Shown: piece after piece, positions 25,914 to 40,900 of the stretch
Numbering within the stretch: position 1 is the first letter of the stretch
How the letters are laid out: every line of letters begins with the position of its first letter
NCBI GenBank assembly: GCA_037577475.1
Contig: CM075197.1
Span: forward strand, 15,366,518 to 15,430,517
Reading direction: 5' to 3'
DNA: 64,000 nt
Origin: Chaunax sp. Z400
Taxonomy: Eukaryota > Chordata > Actinopteri > Lophiiformes > Chaunacidae
Made by a program: the position numbers and the translations under genes
Notes under the pieces: model-generated
Seen by the model: only the letters and a program-made list of their open reading frames with translations
What the model was told of the DNA's origin: nothing
The model's database searches: none

Positions 25914-28900
25914 GTAAGGTGGACCCCTGTGTGTGTGTGTATGTTTGCGTGAGTTATGGATGTCAGTAATCAACTTTTATATATTATTCAATATTTTTTA
26001 TCAGTTACACGTGTTGGTCTGTCCGATAATTTCATACACACATACACACACACACTGCCATCGGCTTTGCATGAGTCTGATGTAAAAAAAAAAATGATGC
26101 TAAATAAAGCTTGGTGTGGGAACATTCTCTCCAGAAAGATAACAGCGTCAACTGGAAGCTGTGTGATGCTCCTCCGGTGTAATTATTATAGCACTATGTT
26201 GCACCACATTAAGAACAAGCACCTGGCTGCCTTGTCAAAGAATGGCTCACAGCCTGCAGAGAAAAAGTGTGACACGTGACACATTATGCTGCCAATCGGT
26301 GTGGCAACGGGCGATGGATTCATAGAACTAACACGGTTTGGGACATTATGCCATTGAGAGCTACTGTGACTAAATGCATTAAAAAAAAAACACAATGAGG
26401 AGAAGAAGGATGACGCTAGCTTCAGCTACAGACTATTTGAGAGCAAATGAAGACATGACTTCATCATTGATGACTGAGAGATGCAGTGTGCTCCATTCTC
26501 TGGCTCTGGTAGACTGTGGAGTTTCACCCACAGGCTTTATTCACAGTCTGTGTATTAATGAGACTTGAACCCGGTGCTTAAATTTACCACCACACTGCAT
26601 TAATGTCTCCAGTTGGTCCCATGAGATTCATTTTAATGTGGTTATTTTATAAATGACCACATAAAGGATACCAGTGCACCTCATTCCTATGAAGACTTGT
26701 CATGAAGCAAAAACTTCCATAGATGGTTTCATGTTGATCTTTTCATCGATGGTTTAATTTGATTGCCTTATCGTTGCTTGTAGATTGATTGATCTTTTTA
26801 CAGGTCATCAGTGACTAAGTGAGTAATAGTTTGGTTGATTTCTTATAATTTGTTAGAACACTACGGAGCCCCTCTGGTGACATTGGGAAATAAACAAAAA
26901 AATGCGTGGGCACGAGATGCTAACTCGACTCTCTCGCCGTCTCTCCCATCTACACACACCTATGCCACTGGCTGAAGTCACCATGCACACCACGCACACA
27001 GACTGCCCACCGAGTACAGAGGATTTAGAGCATTCCTGTAACACTACCCCCACTCTGGATGATAATTACACACTAATTTCAAACCAGCACAGTAACAAAA
27101 TTAAAACAGTGGAGTGGTAGGATAAAATGCAGCCTCTCGGTGATATAAAGAGTCCATTTCCTCGTTGTGTGTACTTCATATTTAAACATAACAAAGCCTG
27201 TAAAGGAAAACGCAACAGCACCTATTACACAGGATACTATTTAAATTTAGCTGTACCATGGCGATACGGAGTGAATCCAGTTCGTTATCTCGTGGCCACG
27301 CATAGTTATTATTTTTTCCCAATGTCACCAGAGGGAGAACACAGATTATCTCACTATATTTGTGGTTAGTTGCCTGTATTTTTCTTATTTTTCTGTTTGT
27401 GGGTTATGTGTTACTCCTGTACTCCTGTAATTTGCCATCTGGCTGAAGACTCACTGTGTCCCTCTGGGATTGTAATTGCTTTTCAACGAAGGAAATTTGG
27501 CAGGCACAATTTCAGGTATGACAAGGACAGAGTAATTCTGCCTCACATGCTTTATGTTGATTGAATCTTCATTGACTTTGAAAATCTGTCGACATTAACT
27601 CGTACTGAGCCGCTGTCGGTTTGTCGCACACATGTGCTGTTGCTATGCTGTACAATTGCACCACCATATATCTCACTTGCCTACATCACATTATGGTGGA
27701 TTATCATATCAAATAAAATGCCTCGGACCAAACTGTAATAGGTTTATTTATCTCATTGGATTCTCTCACCGTGTTAAGGAGATTTCAAGTAACAATTCCC
27801 TGCTATTTTAAAACTGTGACACATCTTCCTGCTTCATTAACTCGTCCTCCTCTTACTTCTCCTTCCAATACTCCTCCCCACGTTCCCATTTCCCCATCCC
27901 ACACACTCCCTGTATCTCCTGTCCTCCATTCTTTCTCTCTCTAACGAGCATATTTTCTCCCAGGTAGTGAGAGTGGTTCTGTTCTGATGGTCGATAATGG
28001 TAACAGGAATGATTTTGCTGACAGAGCTTAGATTGTTTGGGCTTTCCCTAGCATACTCCCCTGGCCCACTGTGAAATGCAGTATCCCCAGCTCACATCCA
28101 GAAAGGAAAGACAGCCTGATCAAGGAGCTAGTTAGCTTAGCTTAGCACAAGGACAGGAGACCAAAGGTATAAAGTTAGCCTGGCTCTATCCAATGGAAAC
28201 AAATTCTTTGAGTCTCCACAGGCTACTTGGCTAAAATGCTGAAAACAAGCCCAAAAAAACACGCAAAGCCTCAAAATGTTTCATTAATAGACTTTCTTTA
28301 AAAATTTTTTTTACCATTTAACATATTTTTACATTTTAAATGAAGTTAAGTGAATTCATTTAATTGTTGGTAGGTGGATGAAGCCGGGGTTTTTCAATAT
28401 TTGTGCTACGCTAAGCTTAGGGCTGCTGGCATTAGCTTAATACTCTCAGAACGAAAATGAATATTGTAAGTGTGTTAACCCATTTAATTGGCCAAACAAT
28501 ATGACGGTGGACTGTTTTAAATGAACCCAATCGATACATTGGTATAATTGCTATTATTTTTTCAGTTGTAAAGAACTTTTAGATGCAAACATCCTAAAAC
28601 ATCAGCACCTATAGACGAAACATCTGTCATCATCAGTCACCACTAGAAGAATTGTAATTTGGCTTGTCTGACTGTTCAGCACCAAAATCTTGTCACCAGC
28701 TAATCTTACTTATCATAATCACAGCATGGCTTCAATTAAAAAAAAACATCATTAATGCTTTTGATATTTAATGGGTATGTCCAGTTTAAGTTAACAAGCT
28801 CACAAAAGAAGCTGCAACTGGTGAGGAGGATTTGACGGATGTCCTCTCCAGCTGACTCTGCCCCAGTGTAAGGCATTTCTGTATTTGCATAGTCATCTCA

Positions 28901-31900
28901 AGCAAATTGAGAGCCATTACCTACAATGGATTGGATGAGACGGGACTGATTATGCCTTTAAAGCAGCACCTGTTCAACCTTTTTAATTGGGCTACACGTG
29001 CTCAGTAAACATGGAGCTGCTTTGTAGAATGACTCAGTCAGGTCATCACCTTATTTATCGGAGATTGTCAAATGGACATTTATCCTTATGTTGCCTTTGG
29101 CTCTATACACTTTGCTCGTCATCCAGTCATTGCACAAGTAGGATAAGACACACATTCATATTTAATTTCAAATGGTCCACCATCACAATCTTGATGACCT
29201 ACTTACCACATCTGCTCCTCCTGCCAAATAAGAGGTACATTGACAGCATGTGAAACAGCTTCTACACCATGAGCTCCTATTTCAAATCATGAAAGGGCCC
29301 ATCACAAGACAACCTCTTTACAAATCATGTTGACGATAGAACCTGATAGGCTGACTGAAGAGGAAGCTGGCGGTAGTGACAAATAACGATGATGAATTCA
29401 TTCCCCTTTCACTCTGAGCGGAGCGCGACAGGGATCCGACTGGTGCAGCCAATGTCGGATTACATGTGAAGCGTGCAGGATGCATTATTTATCAAAACAT
29501 CACTTAAACAGCATGTGAGACCGGTCCTCTCATCTTTCCCATTGCAAGCTGCCAGCTCTGTGTGTGAGTGAATGTGTCGGGTTGGGACACACATGTTTGC
29601 CTCAAGTGTATTAAAAGGCACATATACACATGGGATTGTGCTTGCACAAGGGCAAAAAAGTGCAGATTTATACACTTGCAGTCTTGTGTGCACACTTGTA
29701 TGCTTATGTTCATACACCCAAGAGTGCTCAAATTTGCACCAACTCAGTTTCTTCCTGGCTTTTAGATATCTTTATCCGCATGAATAATAAAGACATGTCC
29801 ACACTTGTTGAAAAAAGGAATAGATAGCTATTCATCCCATCTTTTACTCTTGCTGTTTCTGCCTTAGATCCCCTGCCACTGCCAGTGCTACATGATGAAT
29901 AAATCCAAAAAGTTCCACACACCATTTATCTCACTCACTGTGGTCTACTGCTACAAACACCGTCTTACAATTGTTCATCGTTGCTGAGTGAAAGAAATTG
30001 AAGCGCATTACTCCTGGTGTTTCCCCCATATTTCTCCAAATGTGCCTTCAGTGTTTCCTTCACTGCTGTGGGTTATTGTTGAAGCTCTAGTTTGACGTTT
30101 AACGTCTGCCTGGAACACTTAGAAGGTGATAACCTTGCGGAAAATTGTTTTCTCATTGCAGCATGTGTATTGGTTCGTGCCATCGGATTTGTTGAGTGAA
30201 CAAACCCCATACTCTCATGGTATCCTCCTGTACTTCAGCAACAGAGAGCAAAATCTATCTGAGGTTTTAATAATCACTGTTAATATGTCTGTTTTTGCCG
30301 CCTCTATATTTTTCTCTGAATTGCTGTCAAATTTAGCTAAATGCATTTTCAACTGCATCGCTTCAGCCTGACAGCTCAAGAATAAATTTGAGTTGGTTAA
30401 TACTAAGTGTTAATGATAAGTCTGTTTGTCATTGCCCTGACACAAGCTGCTGCATTATCTTAGATTTTAAGGGTTTAAATGGTTGCACATTTTTGCATTT
30501 CTACATATATGGCCCCCAAAGCTAGCTTGTATATAAATTTGAGATTAACAGAATACTTTGCAAAAATGTTTCCCCATTTGGTTTTAGTGTAGTGTGCTTT
30601 TGTGCTCGTCTCGAGATGGATTTGCCATTATCGTAAAATTCAAAATATGACTAATGACTTGCCAACAAACAGCTTCATTGCATATTTAAATTCCCAGGCT
30701 TTGGAATTCTCTGTGTCTAGTGGTGGCAGCTTGGGTTGTATGTAGTAGGAATATGTAACAAGGCAGCAAACACAGTCATACAGCCTTGGGCAAAACACGG
30801 GGAAAGAGTTTTGTTCCGAAAATACAAAAAGAGCGCTGCATTATATTACATAATAATGCAAGCAGGACAGGGCAGAAATATGAGCTCATTGGTTTCCATT
30901 TTTACTGTCACTCTTCTCTCTTCATCTTTTTTTCCTCTGATGTTTGACATGGATCTCGCTCACTTTGCTTTTCCTGTTCTTTTCCTGCTTCTCTCGTGAG
31001 CCAAGCACTGCAGTGTGGGTTGGTTGACATTGGGAGCAACATGTTTTGTGTGGTATTACATTATTGCACACACATGTTCTCAGTGCACATGAGCTCTTTT
31101 AAGTTACCTCAAGCAAAATGTTAACAATAAACATGGCTCAAGCTATAGCCACCAGTGCTGTCATAGTCACTACTGGAGACCGCAGACAAACACAATCAGT
31201 CTTAGACATACTGTTGGATGCTGTGCTATTAATTGTAATTTGTGGTGTTGAATAGAATAGTTGGATGGAAAGTAACTATAGGCTTACAGGTCCTGTGAGC
31301 TGTGGGACGTGAACTTGCCACACTCCAAGGGTGCTAAAAATGGATTAAAAAGAAAGAAAAAAAGATGATTGATTATTGTGAGGTATTTGAATATATAGAA
31401 GGTCTTTAAACAACAGCAGCAAAAAAATAGACACTTCTTTCCTCATGAGAGAACGAAAAGTTCTTCTCATTCTCTAAAAACAGCACTGGAAATAAAATAG
31501 AGGTGCTGTCTGTTTCACTTGAGCCTAATGTCACGAACTCACCCGACCAAACGGATGCTTGGCTAAAGTGTTTGAAGCAAAATGCATCCCCCTCTCACTC
31601 TTCTCCCTCTTTATCTCCCCCCTGTCTTCTCATAGGCCTTTGATGCATTCATCTACATCTTCTTTGCGTTGGAGATGGTGGTAAAGATGGTGGCTCTTGG
31701 GATCTTTGGTCGTCGTTGTTACCTGGGAGACACCTGGAACCGGCTGGACTTCTTCATCGTCATGGCTGGGTAAGCACTTCTCGCAATATTTGCATGCTAT
31801 GCTGTTAAGGGAAGGTTGGCCATTGTAAGTGCTCCAGCAGCATTTACTGTTGAGATCATGAAATGATAGAGTGTAAAGGAATTCTTATCATAAATACCAA

Positions 31901-34220
31901 AAATAGGAATGCCATTCAAGGACATGGCCGGATTTCCATTGCACAGTGCAGCAGGACTTCCATGCTACTGGACGATGACGATGGGAGCTATGCTTCCTGC
32001 TGAGGGGCTGTCTAGAAAGTGACTGGAGAGGCTGAGGCAAGGAGCTAGCCAATTCAGGAGCTCAGGCTGGCAGGAGGTCAGCAAGCTATAGTGGCTAGCC
32101 AACTCGTGACTGGAGCTTGCAGATGGCTAGTTGGCCAGTGGTCAGCTGACCCGGGGACTGGAGCTAGCAGAGGTGGAGGCTGGTGTTGCTGTGGCAGATC
32201 GTTGGGAACCTGGGACTGCAGAAGAAACTGGAGTGATAATATCAGGGTGAACAAGATGAGGGCTAGCTCATTCTCACTGAGATTAAAAAGTTCTTTTGCA
32301 AATGTGTAAAGAAAGACAGCTGTATGATTAAAAAGTTACAGACATACAAGTAAGAATTTACAATCAAAATAAATTACTATATAATATTAATTAATATTCA
32401 TCACAACATCAGGGATCAAGCAGGGACTATATGTGAGTCATACAAACCATTTACAGCCAGATGTGCCTGCATGCATGTCATATAAGACAACCTTAAATGC
32501 ATTTAATGAGATTCAGGTATTTTTTCAACTGCTTCCAGGCAGAAGGAGCATCATATTTAAATGCCTTTTTTTTCCAAAGTAAGTATGGACTTCAGGGTCA
32601 GACAGAAGAAATAAGTTCTGTACGTGCTGTAATTTTAAAGATCCTTATACATTAATAAACACTAGAATACTTTGAATCCTTTGTTTGGTGTTTTGGACGA
32701 CCAGATATGACAGTCAGAAGGAGAGGAATGGAGGGAGGAAGGAAGGAAACTGAGAATGGATTCTTGCTTTTATTGTGTGAGTTGCTGCATTAGTATGGCT
32801 CCTTGGTGTCCTTGATACACACTGTTACCACATGACACATGCACACTCTAGATGGAGCATGTGCACACAGCAACAGCAAACACACCTGTTCTAACACCTG
32901 CTTTAAGGGAGTGAAATGAGAGGCTCAGATATGGAGGATAAAGCTAGTGTGTGTGTGTGTGTGTGGTTTTTTTTTTGGGGGGGGGGGGTGTAGAAAGGTA
33001 GAGCAGCAGACTTACCAGGGTGAGTGGAAGCTCGTTCATCTTCATTTGTAGATCCCCAGTGGATGCTCACAGTTTGTGTCTGGGTGATTGAGTGAGTGTG
33101 TGTTTGTGTGTGTGTGTGGCACATAATTGCACACAAAGATTACTGTCTTCCAGTTCATTCCTTTCAAGTTTGCTTAATCTGTGTGTCTGTATATGAATTT
33201 TTGTGACAGCCTCGGTCTTCATTTTCCTCCGGGCAGCGTCCATTAGATTAGTGTTTAGGCTAATTGCAGAGGGCATTGCCCAAGTTCCCAGGCAAATCAG
33301 AGCTGACAGTCTGCTATGAGCTCCATGTCTTTTTACCCCATGGGCACCACCTTGCTCTCTCACCCTCCTCCTCCTCCCTCTCTCTCTCTCTCTTCTTTTT
33401 CACATGCTTGTACGAACATCCTCCCTTCTCCTCCACCTGTCAGAGCCAATGCACACCAGGCTTTCATCGACACAGGCTCTTAAGGGGGTGTCATACCTTT
33501 GCTCTATAACCCTGCCACACACAAAGTCCCTCATTGTTTTATTATGTGTGTTTTATTTCGGGTCTAACCCACCGTGTCTGCTTGTGTGTGGACGCACAAA
33601 CAAACGTGTCTCTTTCTGCAAGAAGCCTGCACCTTCAACATGTATTATAATAATACAATAATAAGATGGATTGGGAAATTATACCAGGTCAAAGATATGA
33701 TAAAAGACCTTCTAACCCCGAGCCAGACTGACTGATGGTTGTTCAAGCATGTCAGGAGTTTTACTGTGAATCAACCAGGTGGGCACACACCTGGCCCGTG
33801 TTTTCAGATACATGCAGCACTGCTATACAAAAAACAGAACAATGACAAACAATGAAAGTTTTGTGGACCTGCCCTTTCTGCCTCCAGTAGCTTAGCTGCA
33901 ATGCATAATTAAGCAGGACAAAACAAGTTGGCAGTGCAGCTGTAGTTCAGGATCGTAATTACTTTCCTCTCAGTTTGTTGTTGTGCTTTTCTGTGTAAGT
34001 GATGCAGAAAAAAAAAACGACTTCCTCGACACAGAACCTCAACTTCAATGGTAACTTTGATGATGGCATGTTGTTAATTTGACAGCTAAGTCGCCACAGA
34101 TTTTACGTGTCTGTATTCACGACTCATTTTCCTTGCCTCTCATGTTAAAGGTGCCTCTGAACTTTTCTCACTAGCTCTACTCTAGGTGTCCCTTGAAGCT
34201 CTGCATCTTGATCTAAACAT

Positions 34221-34296
<76 letters not shown>

Positions 34297-37162
34297 TCAC
34301 ATAAAAGCATGAATGAGATGAAGGCATCATGCGCAAAAAAGCAATGTGAAAAACAGAGAACAATCATAAAAAGGAAGCTTCCGGCAGTCCACTAATTACC
34401 CTTCTAAACACAGCGGCCTGATTGATGTGTACAGGAAGAGACACCTCTATGGAGCGCGCAGACATACACACAGTGTGTGTGTGTGCACATGCTTACAAAG
34501 ACACACAAGTCTGAAGACTCGCCCGCTCGCACATCTGTGATCTTCCATTCCGTCTTTCACTTTATTTGTTGTTCTCTCCTCCAGGTGCAATTGGATCACG
34601 GACAAAACAATAGATGTGCTTTTTCATGCATCTGTTTAAGGCTTTAATGGGTGTCATCTCTCTAATAGTTAATTACTCACCCTGTAACCCTATCAAGCAA
34701 TATAAAAAACACTGTTCTTGTGTCTGTGAGCCACTAAGGGAATGATATTTATGTTTTGTTTCAAAACTCCATTTTGACATTTTATCCTTCTGTTCAGTCT
34801 CCCAGCAGCCCGCATGAGATCATTACAGCCGACGCAGACACTAATGCTTGAGACAGGTTGTAATAACCACTATGCCGGTAAAGCCATGGTCCCAAAACAA
34901 CTGTTATGCCCTTCTCTATGCTGTGACATTTTCATCAAGCTGCTGCATGGGTGGCGTGTCTGGACTTCAGACTGCACCAGTTAAGAAAACTGCTCTGTGA
35001 GGTGCTTCTGCATCCTCTTAAAAATTCTCAAAATTTTAATTGTCATGGGTAAGAGCGAAAGAATTATACCGTTGCCACAAGTCAGGAAGGAGCAAGCATT
35101 TCCATGTTAGGTGTGTTCTAAAACCTCCACACAACTCTCTGCAAATTTAGTTATGTATATATATATAAAATTATTATTATTATTATTAAAGTAGCTGCCT
35201 GTCAGCTGTACTGTGGTTCAAAACCTTGTTACAGCAACTAATCCTACTCCAGTGAGGGTTGGGGGCGATACTCTAATGGTGAATGCAATGTGCTGAAGAG
35301 CAAATGGGAAGTCTGTGGGATTAATATACCATTATTGTGACTAAGATGTTAATAAGTCCATCTATGTGACAGACAGTGAGCCTGGCTTGTTTTGTCAAAG
35401 CCAGTGGATGTGCTTTGGGTGTTATTAGCTTGTGGTGGTCTCATGCTGGCCCAAGGCTGCTGTAGCCCCGGGCATGTCAGTTCTGTACACAGACAGGCTT
35501 AACCACTATTACACAGTTTACACCATTTGTACACACATTTAAAAACACATGAACTTCACACAGGATTCATCCATCTCTCTCTATCTCCGTGTTGATGAGT
35601 CATATAGTATGACTGTGGACATTCCAGCGTAACACATACTCTGTATGAACACATGGCGAACCACAGTCATTCTCCTGTGAAAGTGGTTTTGGGCTGTGGG
35701 GGCTCAAACAGCTTAGCCATGCTGTGGAAATGACTTGCTAACAGATGCCAGGCTCTGACTGAGCCACAACATCCCACAGGCAACACTTAGACTAGAATGA
35801 ATCCCTCTTTTCCCACTCTTTCTTTCACTTCACCTCCTTTTCATGTTATTCTCCCCTTTTGCTGCTTTGTCACTGTACCCCCCACCACCACCACCACCAC
35901 CACCACGTTCCCTGGAGTGTAAAAAGCTCTTTGCAATACGTGTCCCACACTGCTGAGGCTCACACAGCTCGTGAAGGAGACAGGTGAGACTAGATCAAAG
36001 AATGGCCACTGAATCATGATCCAGCTGGAGCCATGGTAATCTTTTTCTTTTTTTTTTTTTTTTTGGTCTTATTCTGAGTCACCAGCTTACCCATGTAACT
36101 ACAGAAAGGTTGAAATCTGTTTCTCACTGTCTCTTATCTGTCTGTTTAACCAGGATGGTGGAGTACTCGTTGGACCTGCAAAACATCAACCTTTCAGCCA
36201 TCCGGACAGTGCGGGTCCTCCGGCCCCTCAAAGCCATCAACAGAGTGCCAAGTAAGAACTGTATCCTGTATACGGGTTAAATCTCTGGCCTTTTTGTGCA
36301 CCTTCATGCCATTTGTTTTCCATAAGGATCATTAAACATTTATCTTATGCTTAATCACACAGCCCTCTCAGGTCATGAGTCACAGCTTTATCAGACTTTC
36401 AAACCATCCATTAATGCTGCTTCACTGATCAGACCGTGACCATAACCCTGTTCCTCTCATCTAAAATTCAGTTCTTAGCCAAACTTTTAAACTCCTATTG
36501 ATTTCTTTGTCCTGCTGCCCTAACAGGCAGCTCTTAATCGTTGTAAGCACCAATTAGCCTGCCTGAGCTAGGCTTAGACTCGCCTCACCACTTAGACTCG
36601 CCTCACCACTTAGTCCCAGCAGTTAGTCAAGCAATAGCAGCTTATGCTTATTATAAATAGTTAAGTTTCAGGTAAGTTATCAGAAATACTTTCTATTGTT
36701 TTGTTAATTCATGGAGTATTTTTTTGTTGTTGTTGATATCATAAACAAGACATGTCATATTTGATTATAGATTTGTATTATATTTGTAGATATACAGCAA
36801 GTTACTTGTGATGTTATAAAGTACACTTTTAATTTTTAAATCCTGAATTCATCAGTGACCGATTTGAAATGTTGAGTTCAGTCTTCATCGAGTGGCCCAG
36901 AATTCACCCTTCCTGCAGAAAATCTGGGCTAAACAAAGTGTACAAACTTATGTAAGGGAACTTTTCCTCAATATCTGAAAGCCGCTGAGAGAGACTGCAA
37001 GATATTCTACTAAGATTTTCATTTAAATAATCATGAAATTAGTTCACAGCAGATGGAGGTGATTGCATGAAAGCCTTGATGCCTAATTCAGTTTGGACCT
37101 TGGGGAAGGATACTCTAGTAAAAAGATGTCTTTCTTGTGACTGTGAGCAGAAGGGTTTACAT

Positions 37163-37194
<32 letters not shown>

Positions 37195-37858
37195 GGAGCA
37201 GATATGTGTTATCTCTACAAGTCATTAGCTGAAGCTTCCCCATCTCTTTTTTTCAATGAACTAACATTTTCAACATAAATAACATCTTATTTTTCTACTC
37301 TGCTGCTTCCAACAGACCTCTGAAACAGCTACCTAAACACTATTCTAAAATTTGTTTGTCACTTTTCTTCTACCTAGAGCAAATTCTTCCACATTTCTGC
37401 TCACCACTTAAGTATCCAATCATGGCAGATTCTTCTCATCTAGTGTAATTACCTGAAAAAGCAGCACATCCTCAGTTGATTTCAATTTTCCACACACTCC
37501 AAAGTTCCCTTTCAGGTGGAGCCAAGAATAGGGAACATACCAAGTTCAATATTTCAGACAGACACAGCAGCAGCACTCAGACAGCATGAATATTAATTGT
37601 GCTTGCTTTGAGTGTTCGATTAGAAGATATTGTGTGCAGTAGAGTGAGCATAATGTTCCATGGACAAGAGCAAACAAATCTGCTTTTCTGCAGATGATTT
37701 CTGCAGATATATATATATCTATATAGATATATATATATATATATCTATATATATATATACATACATATATATATATATCTATATATATATATATATACAT
37801 ACATACATATATATGTACTGTATATACATACATATATATACATACATACATATATACA

Positions 37859-37918
<60 letters not shown>

Positions 37919-40900
37919 TATATACACATTTACACAATGTATACAGACACAGACACAATGTACACAGTGGTGTACGCAAAATCTCATTTTCTTCTAATAC
38001 ACGCCGCACATCATTTCTTTTTACAGCACATGCGCACCTGCACACCACTTGTTCACCCCTGTGTAAATATAAAATATACATAGATATTAATCATAGATTG
38101 AATGTCCAGACACTTGAGTGTGATAGCATATACATATGATGTACCAGAAGCAAATGCTGTTTATGTTGGGTGTATGCATTACAGATGTGTGTGTATGAGA
38201 CAACTCTACTTGTTCATATTTGTTTGTATGGCTCTTTCTTGTGTGTCTGTGTGTGTGTGTGTGTTTGCATGTGTGTCTATTTGAGTGATGTGTGCACACT
38301 GTTATCACTAACATTGTTATCAGCAAGCTGCATGAGTGTTAGCCTGATTTTGTCACTTGTCCATAACCCCATTAGAGGTGAGGAAGCATGGAGATAAAGT
38401 TATTTGTCACTTTTTGGTTTGATTGTTGTTTTGCCCTCAGATAGACCCGGAGCATGAGCACAACCTAACCCCTCACATACCCCAATTTGTAACCCTCCAA
38501 CAAAATAGCAGATAATATCCCTGCGTTTGTGTGTGTGCGCGAGACTTCTTTTTTGGAATTGATGTGAGATAGAAGGAGAGCTGGATAGAATTAGAGGAGG
38601 TTAGAGAAGAGAAGAGAAGAGAAGAGAAGAGAAGGGAAGGGAAGAGAAGAAGATCTGGTCTTAAGTGAACAGCACAGGCAGATAGTTGTAAATGTGTTTC
38701 CATTGCGGAGCAAGGGAGGGCATCCATCTTTATCTGGAAGCAGCAGGACCTGGTGCAGTCGCCAGAAAGGGAAAGAGGTGGAGGCAGCTAAAGAAAGAGA
38801 AAAAATGAGAAGAGACCTATATTTGTGATACCACACTGTTTCTTTCCTTTAATATTTGTCTCTTGTTTGCGGTATCTTTTTCTTATGATCTTTCCTGCTT
38901 TCTTTCTTATTTTGGCGCACTCTATTTTTTGGCACACCCTCAGGCCGTGTTTCATTCTGGTTCCTCGTCACTCCATCCGTCTCTCCCTCTCTTCGCCCAA
39001 TTAGGCCTAATGGAACAGTGGCCTAATGACAAGGACCCTAGGGAACAAACACATTTAGACCCGCCTCCAGCCGCCACCAGAGACACACACACACACACCA
39101 GCAACGCTACTGCTCTCCATTTAATACCAGTTGATGAGACAAATTAGCCACCGGATAGAATAAAATTAGCCAGAAGTGGATGTTTCTGTTTTCTGTTGAG
39201 ATGGAACTTTCATTCATTCCAAAGGGACATTTCAAATAAAAAAATTTCTAAATTTCAAAAAAAAAAAATTCACATTCACAGTCGCGAGTGAACTTCGCAT
39301 CAATAGAATACATTATTTTGGTAAATGATCCATATTGCTCTCTGACTGTTCCTTACGTTGTCTGAAAACACTTAAAGAACAACATGTGAACTATTCAAAA
39401 ACAATTAACTCCACACACGCACATACAAACACAGAGACTGTTATTTTGATAAACAAACCTCTAACACATTTTAAATTGGCACATAATCACTGATCTAATC
39501 ACTGAACAGGTTTTTTCAGCTACCTACTGTGTTCACATGGTTTTTTCCTTGTGTGTAATGCTTGAACTACATATTCAAATACTGTCTACGTGCGTGTACA
39601 TCATAATTGTTGCTCTCTCTCTGTAGCTCTTCTCACTTTCCTGTCATTCAGTCTGCTGGCAGTTTAGATGCACTGCTGTGTTTATGACAAATTAACCTCA
39701 TGTTAAACTGTTATTCACAAATCCCAGTACGACCACTAAAACACACACACGTCAGATTAATAGACATATGCACACATATAGTCACACTCATAGTAACACT
39801 AAAACACACACACCTCTCTCTCAGGTGCCAGTTGTTGTTGCTGTGATCTCATCGGTGGGTCTCACATCTCTCGCTCTTCCCAGTCTAATCAGCTGTCATT
39901 ATCTTTCACTATTCACTTCACAATATGTCATCACTGCAGGGCCGGTGAGGTCATCATTGTTTGACGGGGGACATGCTTGGGTTTTTTGCAATTAGGTTTC
40001 GTCAAATCAGGATTGAGACCTCGTGTAGCCTGATTGCACTTCTTTGTTCTGTTAGTAGTCAGTATTTGTGCTTTCAGTCAGTCAGCAATGCTATTAGAGG
40101 AACCTGTCCACCTTACAATTATGTTCAATCACTACTAAATTACAACAGCAAAAGTGTAAAGCAAATGTAGGACACATTTTTTAATAAACTTGTGATATTC
40201 ACATAAAATTAAACTTTCCTCTTTCAATTAAAGCGTGGTTGAAAGAGTTCTGCAGGTATGTTTAGGCTAGTGGTTAACATGGTTAAGGTCTACATCACCC
40301 GCCATCCCCCTGCCCTCCCTCCTTATAACTTCTGTGTGGTAGAATGACCTTCTTGAGTATAATCAGCAATTCTTTTCTTCTATTCTAGATAGATTCTATA
40401 ATAGAATTCTATTCTACTTACTGCACCATTTAAGTCCACACAACCAAGAAATGCTGTGTAAAATGTGTGTATGCAAATGTTTTATGTCCTTGTCAACGGC
40501 GTGAGCCTGTGATAATCCATTACTCGCAGGTATGCGTATCCTGGTGAACCTGCTGCTCGACACTCTACCCATGCTAGGCAACGTGCTGCTGCTCTGCTTC
40601 TTCGTCTTCTTCATCTTCGGCATCATCGGTGTGCAGCTGTGGGCGGGGCTGCTGAGGAACCGCTGCTACCTTGAGGAGAACTTCACCCTGTGAGTGAACT
40701 ATACTGTGCATCAGAGCTTGGGGTTACACTATCTGTGTGTTTAGACTGGGTGTGTGAGTGTGTGTTGTGCCCAGGTCTTAAAATGAAGCAGATGGACCAC
40801 AAATTGAAAGTAATGCTGTGGCAGAGTGAATGTGGCTCTGCCCTCAGACCTCTCCTGGCTCAGCCCTCACCGCAGTGGCCCGGATTCGAATCCAGCCCGC

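Larger units (their letters stand above)
31770..36153 (+). other. cacna1i: cacna1i intron (IS3 to IS4 exons)
   Basis: A 4.4 kb intron. It holds a locally GC-rich, internally repetitive stretch (about 31936-32260), an interspersed repeat (about 32262-32720), a perfect (AC)n tract at 34223, and a (CCA)n run at 35882. It closes with a long poly-T/pyrimidine stretch around 36046-36065, upstream of the acceptor. Confidence 0.85.
36252..40529 (+). other. cacna1i: cacna1i intron (IS4 to IS5 exons)
   Basis: A 4.3 kb intron containing an 18-bp perfect tandem duplicate at 36573-36608, a 0.2 kb alternating TA tract at 37708, and a purine pentamer array at 38605. No additional coding segment is supported. 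Confidence 0.85.

Noticed and set aside
37546..38139. Tyr/Ile-repeat reading frames on both strands
   Set aside because: They are translations of the alternating TA tract.
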